Assembly (NCBI RefSeq): GCF_014898055.3
Contig: NW_023601322.1
Location: 69,530,740-69,594,739 of the forward strand
From: Talpa occidentalis
Lineage: Eukaryota > Chordata > Mammalia > Eulipotyphla > Talpidae
Reading direction: 5' to 3'
DNA length: 64,000 nucleotides
Every line of letters starts with the position of its first letter. Position 1 is the first letter of the stretch. The notes under the pieces are model-generated. The model made no database searches and was not told the DNA's origin. It worked only from the letters and a program-made list of their open reading frames with translations. The position numbers and the translations under genes were made by a program. This document shows positions 22,801 to 32,739 of this stretch, piece after piece.

Positions 22801-24264
22801 CAAAAATAAAATGGTGTTTTTATCTCTTTTTGCAGTCGAGGAAACTGAGGTTAAAGAAGTTGCCTGAGATCTCATGATTTAGGATTGTGAAAATCAATTT
22901 CAAAGTGATGTGCTATGGTGGCTGGGGTGGTGGTACATTTAATTATGACAAGACCAGGCTTCACTGAGGAGGAAGCCCTGGGCAGGGGAGAATTTGGCAC
23001 GAAGCAGGACAAGTTAACTAAAGGGATAGCTAAAGAGTTAACTAAAGGGTGAAGGCTGCAGCAAGGTGAAGGCTGCTGTCCAGATTTTCAATGGGGACAC
23101 TGGAAATTTCTCTTTTAGGTCACGCCTGGCAGATTTTCAGACTCATTGCCACCCCATGGACATCCTAGGGACCTGTGCAACAGAGCCATCCAGATGTCTG
23201 CGAGCATACATGGGGCTGATTGGTGAGGCTGGGGTTGTGTGTAGGGATCCCACAAGTTGGCCATCCCTGTGGGTGAGAATGCTCTGGAGACTCAACCCAG
23301 TTGAGTGGTCCTGAGGCAGGTGGGAGTAGGTGGGAGCTGAAGTTGGGGTTGGCCTATGTCCTAACATTCCTCTTCACCTCACAGGGACTCACATGACACC
23401 TAACTTTGTCAGCAGTGTCAATACCAGTGTGGCTTTAAGCTGCACCTGCAGGGGCAATGGCAACTTGCAGGAGGAGTGTGAGCAGCTGGAAGGGTCCTTC
23501 TCGAACAACCCCTGCCTCAGTGAGTGTGCTTCGCTTGTTCTCATCCCCGGTGGCCAGGTCAAGGAGAGGAGAAGGGTCAGCTCTGTAGTCCACCATACAT
23601 CTCCTGTAGATAGAGCAACACCGTCCTCAGCAGAGGCATCCCCGACCCTGGGCCTTTCTTCCTTTTCTCTCTTCCTGAATGTCCCTCAGGCTGCTCTTTC
23701 AACCTTACCAGGCCCTAGGAACACTCTTTAGCTCAAGGAATAAGCAAACAGAATGAAGCAATACCCTCTTTCCACCTGCTACCACCTAGCTTATATCCCA
23801 GGAACCCTGATGCTTTCCCTTTCCATCCTTGGGGACCTACACTCTGCATTTGTCTGCTTCTCTCCTCTCCTCAGTGGAGGCCATTGCAGCTAAGATGCGT
23901 TTTCACAGCCAACTTTTCTCCCAGGACTGGGCAGACTCTACATTTTCTGTGATGGAACGCCAGGTAGGGGCTCCTCTGTTATACTTTGCATATCTTTATT
24001 GGATCGGCTGGGAGAAACCCAAACAAGACAGACAAGGAGATGAGGGAGAGTTTGTGACCTCCTTGTCATGAAGGGGCAATAGATCTCTAATGGATAGCCT
24101 AGGGGAGGGGGACCTTGACTGAGGCTGAAGTGGTGAGGGGGACAGAACTAACTTCCTTCCATTTTCTTCCACAGAATAAAAACCCTGCTCTGAGGCTACA
24201 GCCCTGGGTGATCTCTCTTTTCTCCTGCATACTTACCTTGATTCTGCTCCTGAGCCTCTGGTAG
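8318..24264 (+). CDS. GFRA3: GFRA3 GDNF family receptor alpha-3 (complete, eight coding exons)
   Basis: GFRA3 is the GPI-anchored co-receptor that binds artemin and presents it to the RET tyrosine kinase, mainly in peripheral neurons. Exons 8318-8396, 13055-13342, 17195-17287, 18465-18777, 23119-23222, 23385-23519, 23875-23963 and 24175-24264 join in frame to 1191 bases, or 396 residues; human is about 400. Residues 1-26 are a leucine-rich signal peptide. Cysteine-rich GDNF-receptor domains follow: first domain in exon 2 (C40-C109 region), second in exons 3-4, third in exons 5-6. N-glycosylation sequons are visible at N66/N67, N91 and N305. The last exon ends in a hydrophobic stretch ([12 protein letters not shown]), fitting a GPI-anchor signal. 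Every junction has AG/GT sites and matching phase. The order of exons and sequence match human GFRA3 as I recall it, rather than GFRA1, 2 or 4. I see no breaks. Confidence 0.96.
10190..10370 (+). mobile_element. MER5A-like hAT relic
   Basis: TTTTCAAACTTTAGGCTGCA, then AATTCAGATTCCCAGTC and CTGATTCAGTAGTTCTGAG follow the MER5-group layout. Confidence 0.5.
10823..11156 (-). mobile_element. Young tRNA-derived SINE, ACATGCCTCTAT-tail subtype
   Basis: Poly-T, then ATAGAGGCATGTTTATTT, then the GC-rich body and CGCCACCGGGGAGGCCC head. A CAACTCTTTTTTT direct repeat flanks it. Very similar to the copy at 11559. Confidence 0.9.
11171..11435 (-). mobile_element. tRNA-derived SINE, GCATAAATAAAT-tail type
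   Basis: It follows the previous SINE within 15 bases. TTACAACTCTTT recurs after its head at about 11441, showing that both copies used one target. Confidence 0.85.
11559..11881 (-). mobile_element. Young tRNA-derived SINE with exact 15-bp TSD
   Basis: TACAATTTCACTTAA flanks it exactly at 11544-11558 and 11882-11896. The same long-tail subtype as 10823, differing by only a few bases in the body. Confidence 0.93.
12190..12870 (+). mobile_element. Old L1 3' end
   Basis: Plus-strand L1 3' sequence, with GGTACCACTTCATACCCA, CCATATGCTCCAGGGATGCC and AACATGAATGAACCTCATAA. Includes a TAA microsatellite at 12280-12306. Confidence 0.8.
13055..13342 (+). CDS. GFRA3: GFRA3 coding exon 2: first cysteine-rich domain
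   Basis: The acceptor is TGCTACAG ending at 13054 and the donor GTGAGG starts at 13343. Residues 27-123 include [14 protein letters not shown] and [15 protein letters not shown]. The open frame continues 83 codons past the donor before a stop. Confidence 0.95.
13781..13827. repeat. GA dinucleotide microsatellite
   Basis: About 23 uninterrupted GA units in GFRA3 intron 2, likely to vary in length between individuals. Confidence 0.97.
16390..16525 (+). repeat. MIR relic
   Basis: AAATCCCAGCTCTACTTCTT and GAGCAAGTAACTTCACTTA match the MIR core. Confidence 0.65.
16525..16570. repeat. CA/TATG microsatellite
   Basis: An ACACAC run, then ACATATATGTATATG, at the tail side of the SINE at 16571. Confidence 0.9.
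16571..16818 (-). mobile_element. tRNA-derived SINE
   Basis: TATGTATTT repeats flank it at 16561 and 16819. Tail at left, GCCACCGGGAAGGCC head at right. Confidence 0.85.
17195..17287 (+). CDS. GFRA3: GFRA3 coding exon 3: linker between domains 1 and 2
   Basis: The acceptor is CCCTAG ending at 17194 and the donor GTGTGG starts at 17288. It encodes [13 protein letters not shown] and [12 protein letters not shown]. Confidence 0.94.
17288..18464. other. GFRA3 intron 3
   Basis: About 1.2 kb with a short CA repeat at 17829-17860 and one SINE at 17906-18166. Nothing else recognised. Confidence 0.85.
17906..18166 (-). mobile_element. tRNA-derived SINE with 15-bp TSD
   Basis: TATATATTAGAATTT at 17891-17905 and TATATGTTAGAATTT at 18167-18181 flank it with one mismatch. 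Confidence 0.88.
18465..18777 (+). CDS. GFRA3: GFRA3 coding exon 4: second cysteine-rich domain
   Basis: The acceptor is CCCTTCAG ending at 18464 and the donor GTGCCA starts at 18778, a weaker donor but required by phase and homology. It encodes [19 protein letters not shown] onward through [15 protein letters not shown]. Confidence 0.95.
19058..19413 (-). mobile_element. Young tRNA-derived SINE with internal 30-bp duplication
   Basis: Exact 17-bp TSD TCCTTCCAGCCTTTTTA at 19041-19057 and 19414-19430. The body has an exact tandem copy, 19331-19360 and 19361-19390, of the segment starting GCGGGCAGCTTTGC. Confidence 0.92.
19490..19759 (-). mobile_element. tRNA-derived SINE
   Basis: AAGATTTATTTATTCATGCATA tail side at left, CGCCACCAGGATGGC head at right. 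TSD not clear. Confidence 0.85.
19844..20116 (+). mobile_element. tRNA-derived SINE
   Basis: Head GGGGCCTTCCTGGTGGCGCAG, tail GCATACATAAATAAA. Flanks share GAAACTTAA and GCAAACTTAAA, a diverged TSD. Confidence 0.85.
20140..20325 (+). repeat. MIR relic
   Basis: AACGGGAATAATAATGTAGA and GTAAGTACTCAATGAAAG match the MIR 3' half. Confidence 0.6.
20363..21863 (-). mobile_element. 5'-truncated L1 with duplicated 3' UTR
   Basis: Minus-strand L1 end of ORF2 (21140-21863) plus 3' UTR. The 3' UTR unit (AATGTATGCATTTTCAT, then GTGTGTCTCTGGTTT) occurs twice, about 20735-20857 and 20880-21060. GACAGATTGATTTTT at 20348-20362 and GACAGCTTGATTTTT at 21864-21878 form a probable 15-bp TSD around the whole unit. 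Confidence 0.85.
20412..20717 (-). mobile_element. tRNA-derived SINE nested in L1
   Basis: TCATTTTTC at 20403-20411 and 20718-20726 flanks it, within the 3' UTR of the L1 at 20363-21863, so it inserted after that L1. Confidence 0.9.
22280..22510 (-). repeat. MIR relic, reverse
   Basis: CATGTATTAACTCCTGTAAG and TGCTAACCATTATGCTACGC match inverted MIR. Confidence 0.6.
22720..22890 (-). repeat. MIR relic, reverse
   Basis: GAGGAAACTGAGGTTAAAGA and GCTTTACATGCTTTCTCTAA match inverted MIR. Confidence 0.6.
23119..23222 (+). CDS. GFRA3: GFRA3 coding exon 5: start of third domain
   Basis: The acceptor is TCTTTTAG ending at 23118 and the donor GTGAGG starts at 23223. It encodes [19 protein letters not shown] and on to YMGLI. 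Confidence 0.95.
23385..23519 (+). CDS. GFRA3: GFRA3 coding exon 6
   Basis: The acceptor is CCTCACAG ending at 23384 and the donor GTGAGT starts at 23520. It encodes [19 protein letters not shown] with a sequon at N305. Confidence 0.95.
23875..23963 (+). CDS. GFRA3: GFRA3 coding exon 7
   Basis: The acceptor is CTCCTCAG ending at 23874 and the donor GTAGGG starts at 23964. It encodes [18 protein letters not shown] and ends at a codon boundary. Confidence 0.94.
24175..24264 (+). CDS. GFRA3: GFRA3 coding exon 8: GPI-anchor signal and stop
   Basis: The acceptor is TTCCACAG ending at 24174. Twenty-nine codons then TAG at 24262-24264. The hydrophobic C-terminus lacks a cytoplasmic tail, as expected for a GPI-anchored protein. 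Confidence 0.94.
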   Translation, partial: NKNPALRLQPWVISLFSCILTLILLLSLW

Positions 24265-24865
24265 CTGGACTTCCCTGGGGGCCCTTTTCCCTTCTATCAT
24301 ACCCAACCTGACCTGCAGTCTACAAGGGATGAGAAAAGGGCAGCGTCAAGAATGAGGTGCAGTGCACAACATGGTAACCCTGGCACCACCCCGCATGTGG
24401 AATCCAGATGAGGCCACAGTAGAAGCCAATGGCTGAGTTTTCATTTCCTCTGTGTCTCCTTCCTCTTCTGACCCAGGCTGCTCCTCATCAGGATTTGGTG
24501 GCCATGGCTTAGCCATATCTTTGGGTGGTGACCAGCTTTACCCATCTCTATCCTGATCCTTTCCTCCTGCCCACCAAGATCAACAGTTATTCCCTACTGC
24601 ATTCTCCAGATAGGCAGTGCTGGGTGTTCTGAGATAGCCTAGAAAGACATTCCCCATTGTGAGAAAGACAGTAACAAGACTCCTGCCCCCTTATCTCCTC
24701 CTCTGAATGGGTGATGGGAATCAGCTGCCTCCCCTACCCTGGGGTCCTGCAGAACATTTGAGCATCAGGAACCTGAGAATTTGGGCCTAGCTTTCTTCTT
24801 GCTACTGTCTGACAGTCCTCCCAGTCTCTTGGATCATTAAACATTTGGACTTAAAACTTTGCTCT
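24265..24865 (+). other. GFRA3: GFRA3 3' UTR
   Basis: Repeat-free sequence from the stop codon to just past the ATTAAA signal at 24836-24841, about 600 bases. The exact cleavage site is inferred. Confidence 0.75.
24836..24841 (+). terminator. GFRA3: GFRA3 polyadenylation signal ATTAAA
   Basis: The common variant hexamer ATTAAA lies about 570 bases after the stop and is followed by a T-rich stretch (AAACTTTGCTCTTTT), as expected downstream of a cleavage site. Confidence 0.75.
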
Positions 24866-26648
24866 TTTCCCATTTTCTCACATTGTGAATTTCTATAGAA
24901 CTAGAGATGTTACAGACAGAAGAGCACAGGCCAGGTGATCAAGAGACCACAGTCCTTCCACCAACTGCTGTGGGACCTCAGGCAAGTCTCTTAGCCTCTC
25001 TGTGTACTTGACATGGAGAAGGAAGAAAATATAGCTTATGTGAAGCTGTGGGCCTGGTATCTGTTCTACCTCCAGCCATATACTGTATAGGATCTGCTAC
25101 AGTAACTGAGAATGGGAAGATCCTTAGTCAGCCACAGCATTTACTGAACACCTTGTTGTGTTTTTGATCTTAAGGGGAAACTGGTTCTTGATTTCATTTG
25201 TAGTCCTGTTGGGATAAGGTGACAGCCTACCATTATAAATTGGTTGGAAGAATATACTTATAGAGCTGTGGACATTTGTCTGTTCATTCATTCACTCACT
25301 CCATAGGCATCTGATGAGTGCCAAATCTGCAAGGTGCTGTGCTTGGTGCAGGAGATTTGGGATGATAAATCTCAGATACTGTTTTCAAGTCTTTCATACA
25401 CCCAAACAGGGAAACAGACAAGACTGTCACTAAGAATAATGCAGTATGGTAAGTGCTGTATGTTGATTATAATAATAGCCCTCATTTACTGAGACTCTAC
25501 TGTGTGGAAGTTCATGCATGAATTCATTTAACCCTCAACAACTTTATGAGGTCAATCGCTAGATACGTGACCTTTAGTTTAACCTCCTGGACCTCATTAT
25601 TCACATCTATCACATGGAAAAGCATAGAACCCACCTCATAAGGAATGAGATAATCCATTGTGTCTGACATAAGAGCATTGTGTAGGACACAGTGACAAAA
25701 GTTAGAACTCAAAAAAGTTAGCTATTATAGTATATGTTTTTTTATAGAGAATTTGAATGATACAGCCAATTACAAAAAAGTAAAAATCCTTAAAATCCGA
25801 CCCTCAAACTTCCAAACAATTCTCTGCATATCTGTGTGCATGAAAATCTATGGGTGAGTGGAAATTTACATCAATAGGGTCAGAAACTGCATAGCAAAGA
25901 CATCTTTCAGCATCCATGACTAGAACTTGAGCTACATCATCCTTTTTTTCAAGCTGAATTACATGTACTTGTGTGTATGTTTCTGCATACATAGTTTGTT
26001 TAACCGGTTCTAAAATGGTGGTTATTTGGTTGTCTCCCCACTTTCCTCCCAGCCAAGTTTTAAGGCAGTGAGGAGTGACTAGGGGGTAGGATGTGCCAAG
26101 CAGCTGCCAGATGGGTAGAATAGGGAAGCTTCCCCCTGTGCGTTCTTGTATCCTCATAACCTACCCTGCCCTGGAAATATCCAGCCAACCTGCTTCCCTG
26201 CAAACTCCAGTGGGGCACTGGGGTGGACTTTTCCCTTCCTCCCTTGCCAGGAAGATCTCAGAGCAGTCAAAGCCTCTCCATTTGCTTTGACTCCATTAGC
26301 CTGGGGCTGGGGGTGTGAATGGTACAGTCATTCCATGCTAAGTGCTTGAATTAGACTAATAGGTCATCTGTGCTTTTCTCTGAAGAAGGTCCAAATTCCT
26401 GGTAAACAACCAGACCACTCTCCCAGCCCAGGGCCCAGAGCCAAGACCCAGGGTGGGGGCACAGTGACTGGACTGACGCTTTTAATGCTATCTTGGCTGG
26501 CTGGGATGGTTAATGCCATTAGACTAGCTTCTGGGCATGAGGTGGGAAGGGCTGCTGGCTGCAGTGGTTAGTGGAGAATGTTGAAATACAGGCCTCTACA
26601 TGGCTGGGGTGGAATCAGCTGACTTTTAAACAATTATCTTGAAAATCT

Positions 26649-26676
26649 TTCATTCATTCATTCATTCATTCATTCA
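26649..26676. repeat. CATT tetranucleotide repeat
   Basis: Seven consecutive CATT units, followed by old repeat sequence. Confidence 0.95.
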
Positions 26677-26969
26677 ACCACTTAACAAGCTCTTGTTCTG
26701 TGCCAGGCTGTGAGTGTTTTTCAAGATCAGTTCCTGCCCATTCATAAGTTACCATGTTGGTGAAGGGGTATTCCTGGACTTGGGCATCTGAACCTCAAAA
26801 TTAGAAAGTTGAGACTTTTTGGTTTTCCTGGTTGATTGTAACACTCAGCTCTTTGATCTTGGGGATATTCTTTCTCCTCTGAGCCCTCTTTTCCTCAGGA
26901 TGCCAGTCATGCATTCTATGGATGCCAGTAGGAATACCTAACAAAAAGGAATGCAATTTTTGTTTATCT

Positions 26970-27290
26970 TTTTTTTAAAAGAGGCATGTATTTTTTAATT
27001 TATTTATGATTTATTTATTTGTTTGTTTGTACGTTTTGTTTACACATGCACTAGGTACAGTCAGAAGCGCGGGAGGGTGACAGAATTCACCAGAGCCAGA
27101 GCGGGGAGCAGAGCAGGCAGAAGGACCGAAGTACACTGCTGAGGGGAGCAGCGGGCGGCAGGAGAGGTCTGCGCGCCATGTGGGACCCTCCTCCGGTGGC
27201 CGGGAAGCAGCCGGGGATCGAACCAGCGCTGCAGAGGCCGCGGGCAGCTTCACAACCCAGCGCTCAATCGCTGCGCCATCGGGGAGGCCC
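26970..27290 (-). mobile_element. tRNA-derived SINE, ACATGCCTCTAT-tail subtype
   Basis: AAAAGAGGCATGT tail junction at left, CGCCATCGGGGAGGCC head at right, followed at once by another SINE. Confidence 0.88.
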
Positions 27291-27292
27291 TT

Positions 27293-27567
27293 TGTTTTTT
27301 TTTTTTAAAGATTTATTTATTTATACAAGCACTGGGTACAGTCAGAAGCGCGGGAGGGTGAGAGAATTCACCAGAGCCAGAGCAGCGAGCAGAGTAGGCA
27401 GACTGACAAAATACACTACTGGGGGGAGCACCGGGTGGCAGGAGAGGTCTGCGCACCACGTGGAACCCTCGCCCCATGGTAGTGGTCGGGGGATAGAACC
27501 GGCGCTGCAAAGGCTGCGGGCAGCTTTGCAGCCCAGCGCTCAACTGCTGCGCCACCAGGGGAAGCCC
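27293..27567 (-). mobile_element. tRNA-derived SINE, second of adjacent pair
   Basis: Poly-T/AAAGATTTATTTATTTATAC tail, CACCAGGGGAAGCC head. TTTGTTT-like sequence recurs before, between and after the two copies, suggesting one shared target. Confidence 0.87.
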
Positions 27568-29586
27568 TGTTTATTTTTGGTATTTAATAAATACTATACT
27601 AACAATTTAATTTAAACCAAAAAGCAAGTGGCAATATCAATGATATTGTTCATATGAGTTTCAATGGTTTGGCTTGGTTCTTTTCTGGCCTCCTATTTCT
27701 ATAAAAACCTCTAAGCATGAGGTTTTATGTTTGTTTTGTTCTCCCTGTATGTTTAAGTTAGATGATTGTAAAAATATCTAACTAATCAGGATTGTTTTGA
27801 AGACTGGAAGCAATTATAACACTTAGCATTGTGCCTAGTACAAGATGAATACTTAGTAACTGGCAGCTTTTACTGATAGTACTGCAGGGAGGGGATCTGT
27901 GGGTACCATGTATTCCACTCTCTTGAGTGAGTGGTGGTACTGGTTCTCCCTCCAATAGTTGGATTAAATCAGGGGTGGGGCTACCCCTGAGAAACTCAGC
28001 TATTCAAGATATGAACTCCAGGTTGGAAGCTAGAAGTCTCCAGTAACTCAGGCCTCTGTAACTCAGGCCCTGAGAGACCTTGGAAAAATCATGGTGTCAA
28101 AGAAAATCAGCATCTTTTGGCCAAGGTCTAACTACTGCAAGTGAGAGCTATCTTAGAATTACTTAGTAAAGGGGAAATGTCAATCCCAGAAAGTTCAGCC
28201 AGACTTGGGGGAGTAGAGTCCTAGACCATCTACTTCATTCTCCCTGCAGACCTAATCCTCTGCATGACCTTTTAGGTCTAGTGACTACTGCTGAATGATC
28301 TCCCATCCCTATTCTAAATTCTTGAGAAATTTGGTTGTTCTTGCACAAGTTCTAGGTTGGTTTTCAGTGTCTAGGGTCCCTCCCAAAGCTATCAGCTTGG
28401 TAAAGAAAGCATAGATTTACACTCTACTAAAATAATTATAGGTTTCCAGGGCTGTTAGTGGAGGCCAGTTCTCAGAGAAGACATTGTGGTTCAAAAGGAC
28501 GCCTGAAGGTACAGACTCTTGTCAGGTAATTAGGGTGGATCTTCGCAAATCACTTGAAATCCAAATATTGCTGCTTTTGTGACTTCCTCTTAGACCCTAG
28601 AGTTTCCTGACTCTCCCTGAGCCCCAGGTGCAATCTTTGACCCACATCACATGTGTTGGGGTCACCTCATGTCCTAAATTACAGCAGAGGCCAGCATGAA
28701 GAGTTAGGAGTCAGAGCAAGCTGTTTTAAGCAATAGAGATGGTTTCCTGGGTTAAAAGGTTTGGGGTTGGACCTTGAAGAATGGGTATGGTTTAATAGGC
28801 AGAAATGGGGGGAGAGTACCTAAAGATCAGAGTGAGCAATTGCAGAGACTGTAAAAGACAAGGGGGGTTGGGCAGAGGACAGATCGTCTACTGTGACTAA
28901 GTGTGCTCCCAGGTCTTTCTGTCACTCATCTCCTTAACCCACACTTCAGGAGAGGGGTTTCATCTGAGGGCACACCCAACTTTTCAAAGCCAGTCCCTGT
29001 GCAGCAGGCAGGAGTTATGAGGATGTGGTGTGCAGGATTCAGGCATGGTATGCTTGGCATCCCTGACCACAGGGCACTCCACAGCCTTTGGACCCCTCAG
29101 TGACATCTGAGAGCAGAGGTCATTGTGTGTAAGAGAAAAGATGAAGTGAGCCTGTGTCTGGACTGGGAACAGTGAAAAGCGGGGGAGAGCCCAGTCACCA
29201 CAGAGGGATACCAGTAAATAGCCCCTTCCTGGTACTGACTCCGCTGCCAGTTGTTGTGGTCAGCCAAGTGTCAGAGAATTTGTTCCTCAGGCCTTCCTGG
29301 ACTTAAGTTAGCTTTGGGGTTTCCCCAGAGGCTGTTTTCAGCTGAGTACCTACTGTGAGTTGGGTAGGGTAGGCAGTAGGTTTACACAGAAATGAAGACA
29401 AATTTTATGGTAGAGACAGATTGACAAATAACACTGAGAGACTCATTATTTGAGTGCTTGGTGTATGTCAAACACTAAGAGCTTTACATGTGTATCCTTT
29501 TTAAAGCTGAACTGCCTCATGGTCTCATCTCCATGTGGTATCAATCTGGCATCCACAATATTTGAAAATTTTAAAGTTATTTCATT

Positions 29587-29858
29587 GGGCCTCCCCTGGT
29601 GGCGCAGGCGGTTGAGCCCCGCGCTGCGAAGCTGTCCGCAGTCTCTGCAGCGCCAGTTCGATCCTGGCCGGCTGGTGAGGGTCCCACATGGCACAGCAGA
29701 CCTCTCCTGTCGTGCCCTCTGCTCCCCTCAGCAGTGTATTTCGTCAGTCTGCCTGTTCTGTTCCCTGCTCTGTCTCTGGTGGGTCCTCTCAACCTCCCGT
29801 GCATCTGGTCTGTACCCCAAATCTTGTATAAAATAAATAAAATAAATCTTTTTTAAAA
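29587..29858 (+). mobile_element. tRNA-derived SINE
   Basis: Head GGGCCTCCCCTGGTGGCGCAG with a B-box-like GTTCGATCC, AAATAAATCTTTT tail. AAAGTTATT repeats at both sides. Confidence 0.88.
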
Positions 29859-30003
29859 AAGTTATTGCCTAGTCGTTGGACAAAAAATACAGAAAAAACT
29901 TAAAATCATCTTTCTCCATCTGTGTCTCTATATTGACATGAAACAATCTCTCCCATAGACTCTTCTTTCTCAGTCTTCTAAGAGAAAAGATTTAGACTGT
30001 GGA

Positions 30004-30150
30004 GATATATATATACATATATACATATATAGAGGTCTCCAGTAACTATACATATATATGTATATGTATATGTATATGTGTATTTATATGTATATATGTG
30101 TGTATGTATATATAGAGAGAGAGAGAAAAAAAAAGAGAGAGAGAGGGGAG
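30004..30150. repeat. Compound TA/TATG/GA low-complexity tract
   Basis: ATATAT and TATGTA stretches, then GAGAGA tracts. A short unique segment GAGGTCTCCAGTAACTATAC interrupts it. Confidence 0.9.
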
Positions 30151-30199
30151 ACAGAGAGACAGAGAGAGAGAACAAGTGGAAAATAATTTTCCTTCTGCC

Positions 30200-30660
30200 C
30201 TTCTATCAATAGGTTGTTGTCTGAGATACCCCTGTGACAAAGGACAGATTAACTGAAGAAAAAAAAATTTAATTTTGTACCTATGGAGTTGCCTGTATGT
30301 ACAAAGATCGGTGACAGACTGAGTCAGTCAGTCTGGCAGTTGAAGCTTAGATGCCATTCTGAACTAAGGGTGGAATAGGTCCTGGGGCTTCAAAGGAGAG
30401 GAGGGCAATTCATAGGACATAAGAAGAGCAAGTGTTTGGTAGATGTCTGCCCTGCAGTACAGATAAATAATTCAGATAAAAAAATTATCTCTTGTAATAG
30501 TTCTATGACGCCCCCTCTCTAGATTCTTTTAGGTAGTTCAGGGAGAGGGAAAAGTTTTTCCTGAATCTCAAAGTCTTGATTGTCTTCAGTTCAAAACAAT
30601 CTATGTCAAAGTGGCACATTATGGGGCAGCCTTTTCTGCTCTTCATAGGTAGTATTTTTT
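30200..30660. mobile_element. Possible old LTR-like repeat
   Basis: Sequence such as CAAAGTGGCACATTATGGGG looks LTR-derived. Borders, strand and family are not resolved. Confidence 0.3.
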
Positions 30661-31679
30661 CTTCATCTTAATTCAATTTAAATTTCTTCAGTTCCCTGAG
30701 AGCATGCACTTTGGACCCCCATTTTACAAATGGAGAAACTTGTCTAGAAGCCTTGCCCAAGGTCACACAGGTGCTGAGCTCACTGTGAAAGTGCATGTGA
30801 TCCAGGGCCTATGAATTCCTGAGAGGCTAGTTAATTCATCATGGGGGTCTTTATGGTGGAGGCAATGTTTGAGCAAGACCTTTCAGGCCAAAGAGAAGCT
30901 CAATAGACAGAGATGGGCGATAGCAGTGTTTAAGATTGGAGGGAAGCCCCGGAAAGATGAGCATATCAGATGGGGGCATGTGAGAAGGGACACATTCTCA
31001 TTCCTCCCTCTCTTGTGCCTCCTTCTCAGTGTAGTGGGCCCAGCATTTGGGAGACTTTCCTCAGTCCCAACTTTGCCCCAGGCAGATTCTTCCTGTGCCT
31101 TTTATTAACAGCTTCCATCACAAAGCCTCCTTTTATTTTCTGAAAGAGACCATCTGATTCCAGCTGGCTCCTTCCAGCCCTCCACTCCTCCATAGAGCAA
31201 GAGAGGGAGATCTATGGTTAAGGAGCCCAGAAATGACTCCCTCCTAGGCCACATCAAATACATTTAATTCCTCAGGAATTACACGTACAGACTGCTTTAG
31301 GGAATGCAACTCTAGTTGCTCAGTGAAAGCCTGAGGCGGTGAAAGAGCATGAAGGTCCAGCTTGATCCTGGTTTGAATTTTAGCAAAAGCATTTATCAAA
31401 ACATTTAGCAAAAACATTTATCAATTGGGTGACTTTAAGCAAATTGCTTAATCTTGCCAAGCTGCAGTCTCTTGATTTAGAAAATTGATGGGCCCTATTG
31501 CTAAAAAGTGATGTGTGATAGGTTCGACAGAGAGGAAGAAGAAATGACTGGCTGGGGGATAGATTTATCAGATAGTTACTTCAGTGTTGGGTGTTAAGGA
31601 CTTGCAAATACACATTTCTCCTGAGGTAAGTAGATAGTATGGTTTCTGGATTTGGAGGTTACTGATGTTTCTGGTTTGG

Positions 31680-32260
31680 GGGATTCCTGTCCTGACTATG
31701 GCCATGAAAGAATTCAAAGCCACATCTAGCAAAGCAAAACAAAATTTACTAGAGACAGAATAAAAGTCCTGACAGACAGTCCAGGGAAGAACAACTTCAA
31801 GGAAAGGTGAGAGACTCCTGGCTCAAATGGGGGTACAGGTGGCTGCTCACTCTCTCCCTTTCTGGGGTGTACTCCAGAGGCATTTCTGGAATGTTGGTTT
31901 ATTGGTCTAGGCAAGTGTTTCTAAGTCATTCTCCCTTCTACTATGCTGCTGGGTGTAGTTTATCAGTCCTGGCAGCAGGTTGGAGGATATCCCTTCCATG
32001 CTTTGTGGCTTCTTGCTCTTTTAGGGCTTTATAGGCCTGCTTGTATGATGGGGTGAGGGACTGCCTTTCTCCCCTCTGGGCATTTCTTGGCTCTCCCCAT
32101 TTATCTACTCTGGCAAGCGTTTCCTTGGGGTCCTGGGTATAGTTGGCTGTTAATTTTTCTTTAGCCATAGTCCTTCCTGCTCTGATTGCCTAAGAGTGTG
32201 AGATCTCAGGGACTTGGATGAGACGGCAACTCAGCTGGTGGAATGAAAGAGGTGTGGCTG
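31680..32260. mobile_element. Possible old LTR-like repeat
   Basis: Contains CAAAATTTACTAGAGACAGA, reminiscent of an LTR R/U5 region. Borders, strand and family are not resolved. Confidence 0.3.
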
Positions 32261-32739
32261 AAGCATGGACTGAGAGTTTACAATATGAAGTTTCCTTGTG
32301 TTGTATTGTGGCAACAAATTCCCCGTGAATCTCTCCAAACCTCAGTTTCTTTGTCTTTAAATGCCAATTCAATTTATGAATATTGGCCAGACACTGGAAT
32401 TGCTATTTCATCAGTCTTATTTTTAAATTTTTAAATATTTTTTCTGCTTCATTCTAGTAGAGATTTGGAGTGTTTATAAAATTACACAATATAACAAAAT
32501 GAAAATAAGGGCATGGAGGCCTGGAGACTGGGATGAAGAGACAATCAGAGTAAAACTGAGTGGCAGGCAGGTGGTTTTGGTAATCTGTAATGCTGAGAAT
32601 AGTATTTCTTGCTTGCAAGTGTTATAAAATGTATCTTAAATAGAACTCAAGGTAATATTTCTATTTTGCAAATGAAACTGAGGTTCAGTTCTGCCCTGGT
32701 TCCAGCATATAACGTGCATGTGCTTTGTAGGGAGAGGCA

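Larger units (their letters stand above)
18778..23118. other. GFRA3 intron 4
   Basis: It contains four SINEs (19058, 19490, 19844, 20412), an L1 on the minus strand (20363-21863), and MIR relics at 20140-20325, 22280-22510 and 22720-22900. No extra exon seen. Confidence 0.85.

Noticed and set aside
23330..23731. Extra GFRA3 exon or alternative end from a 133-residue frame
   Set aside because: It is exon 6 read through its strong GTGAGT donor into intron 6; the normal junction to exon 7 is in phase.
25804..26157. 117-residue open frame on the minus strand
   Set aside because: No recognised family, no splice or promoter context, and a length reachable by chance. Kept only as a low-priority item for a protein search.
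27178..27615. 145-residue open frame
   Set aside because: It spans two adjacent reverse SINEs with RALQPSAQ-type repeats typical of this SINE.
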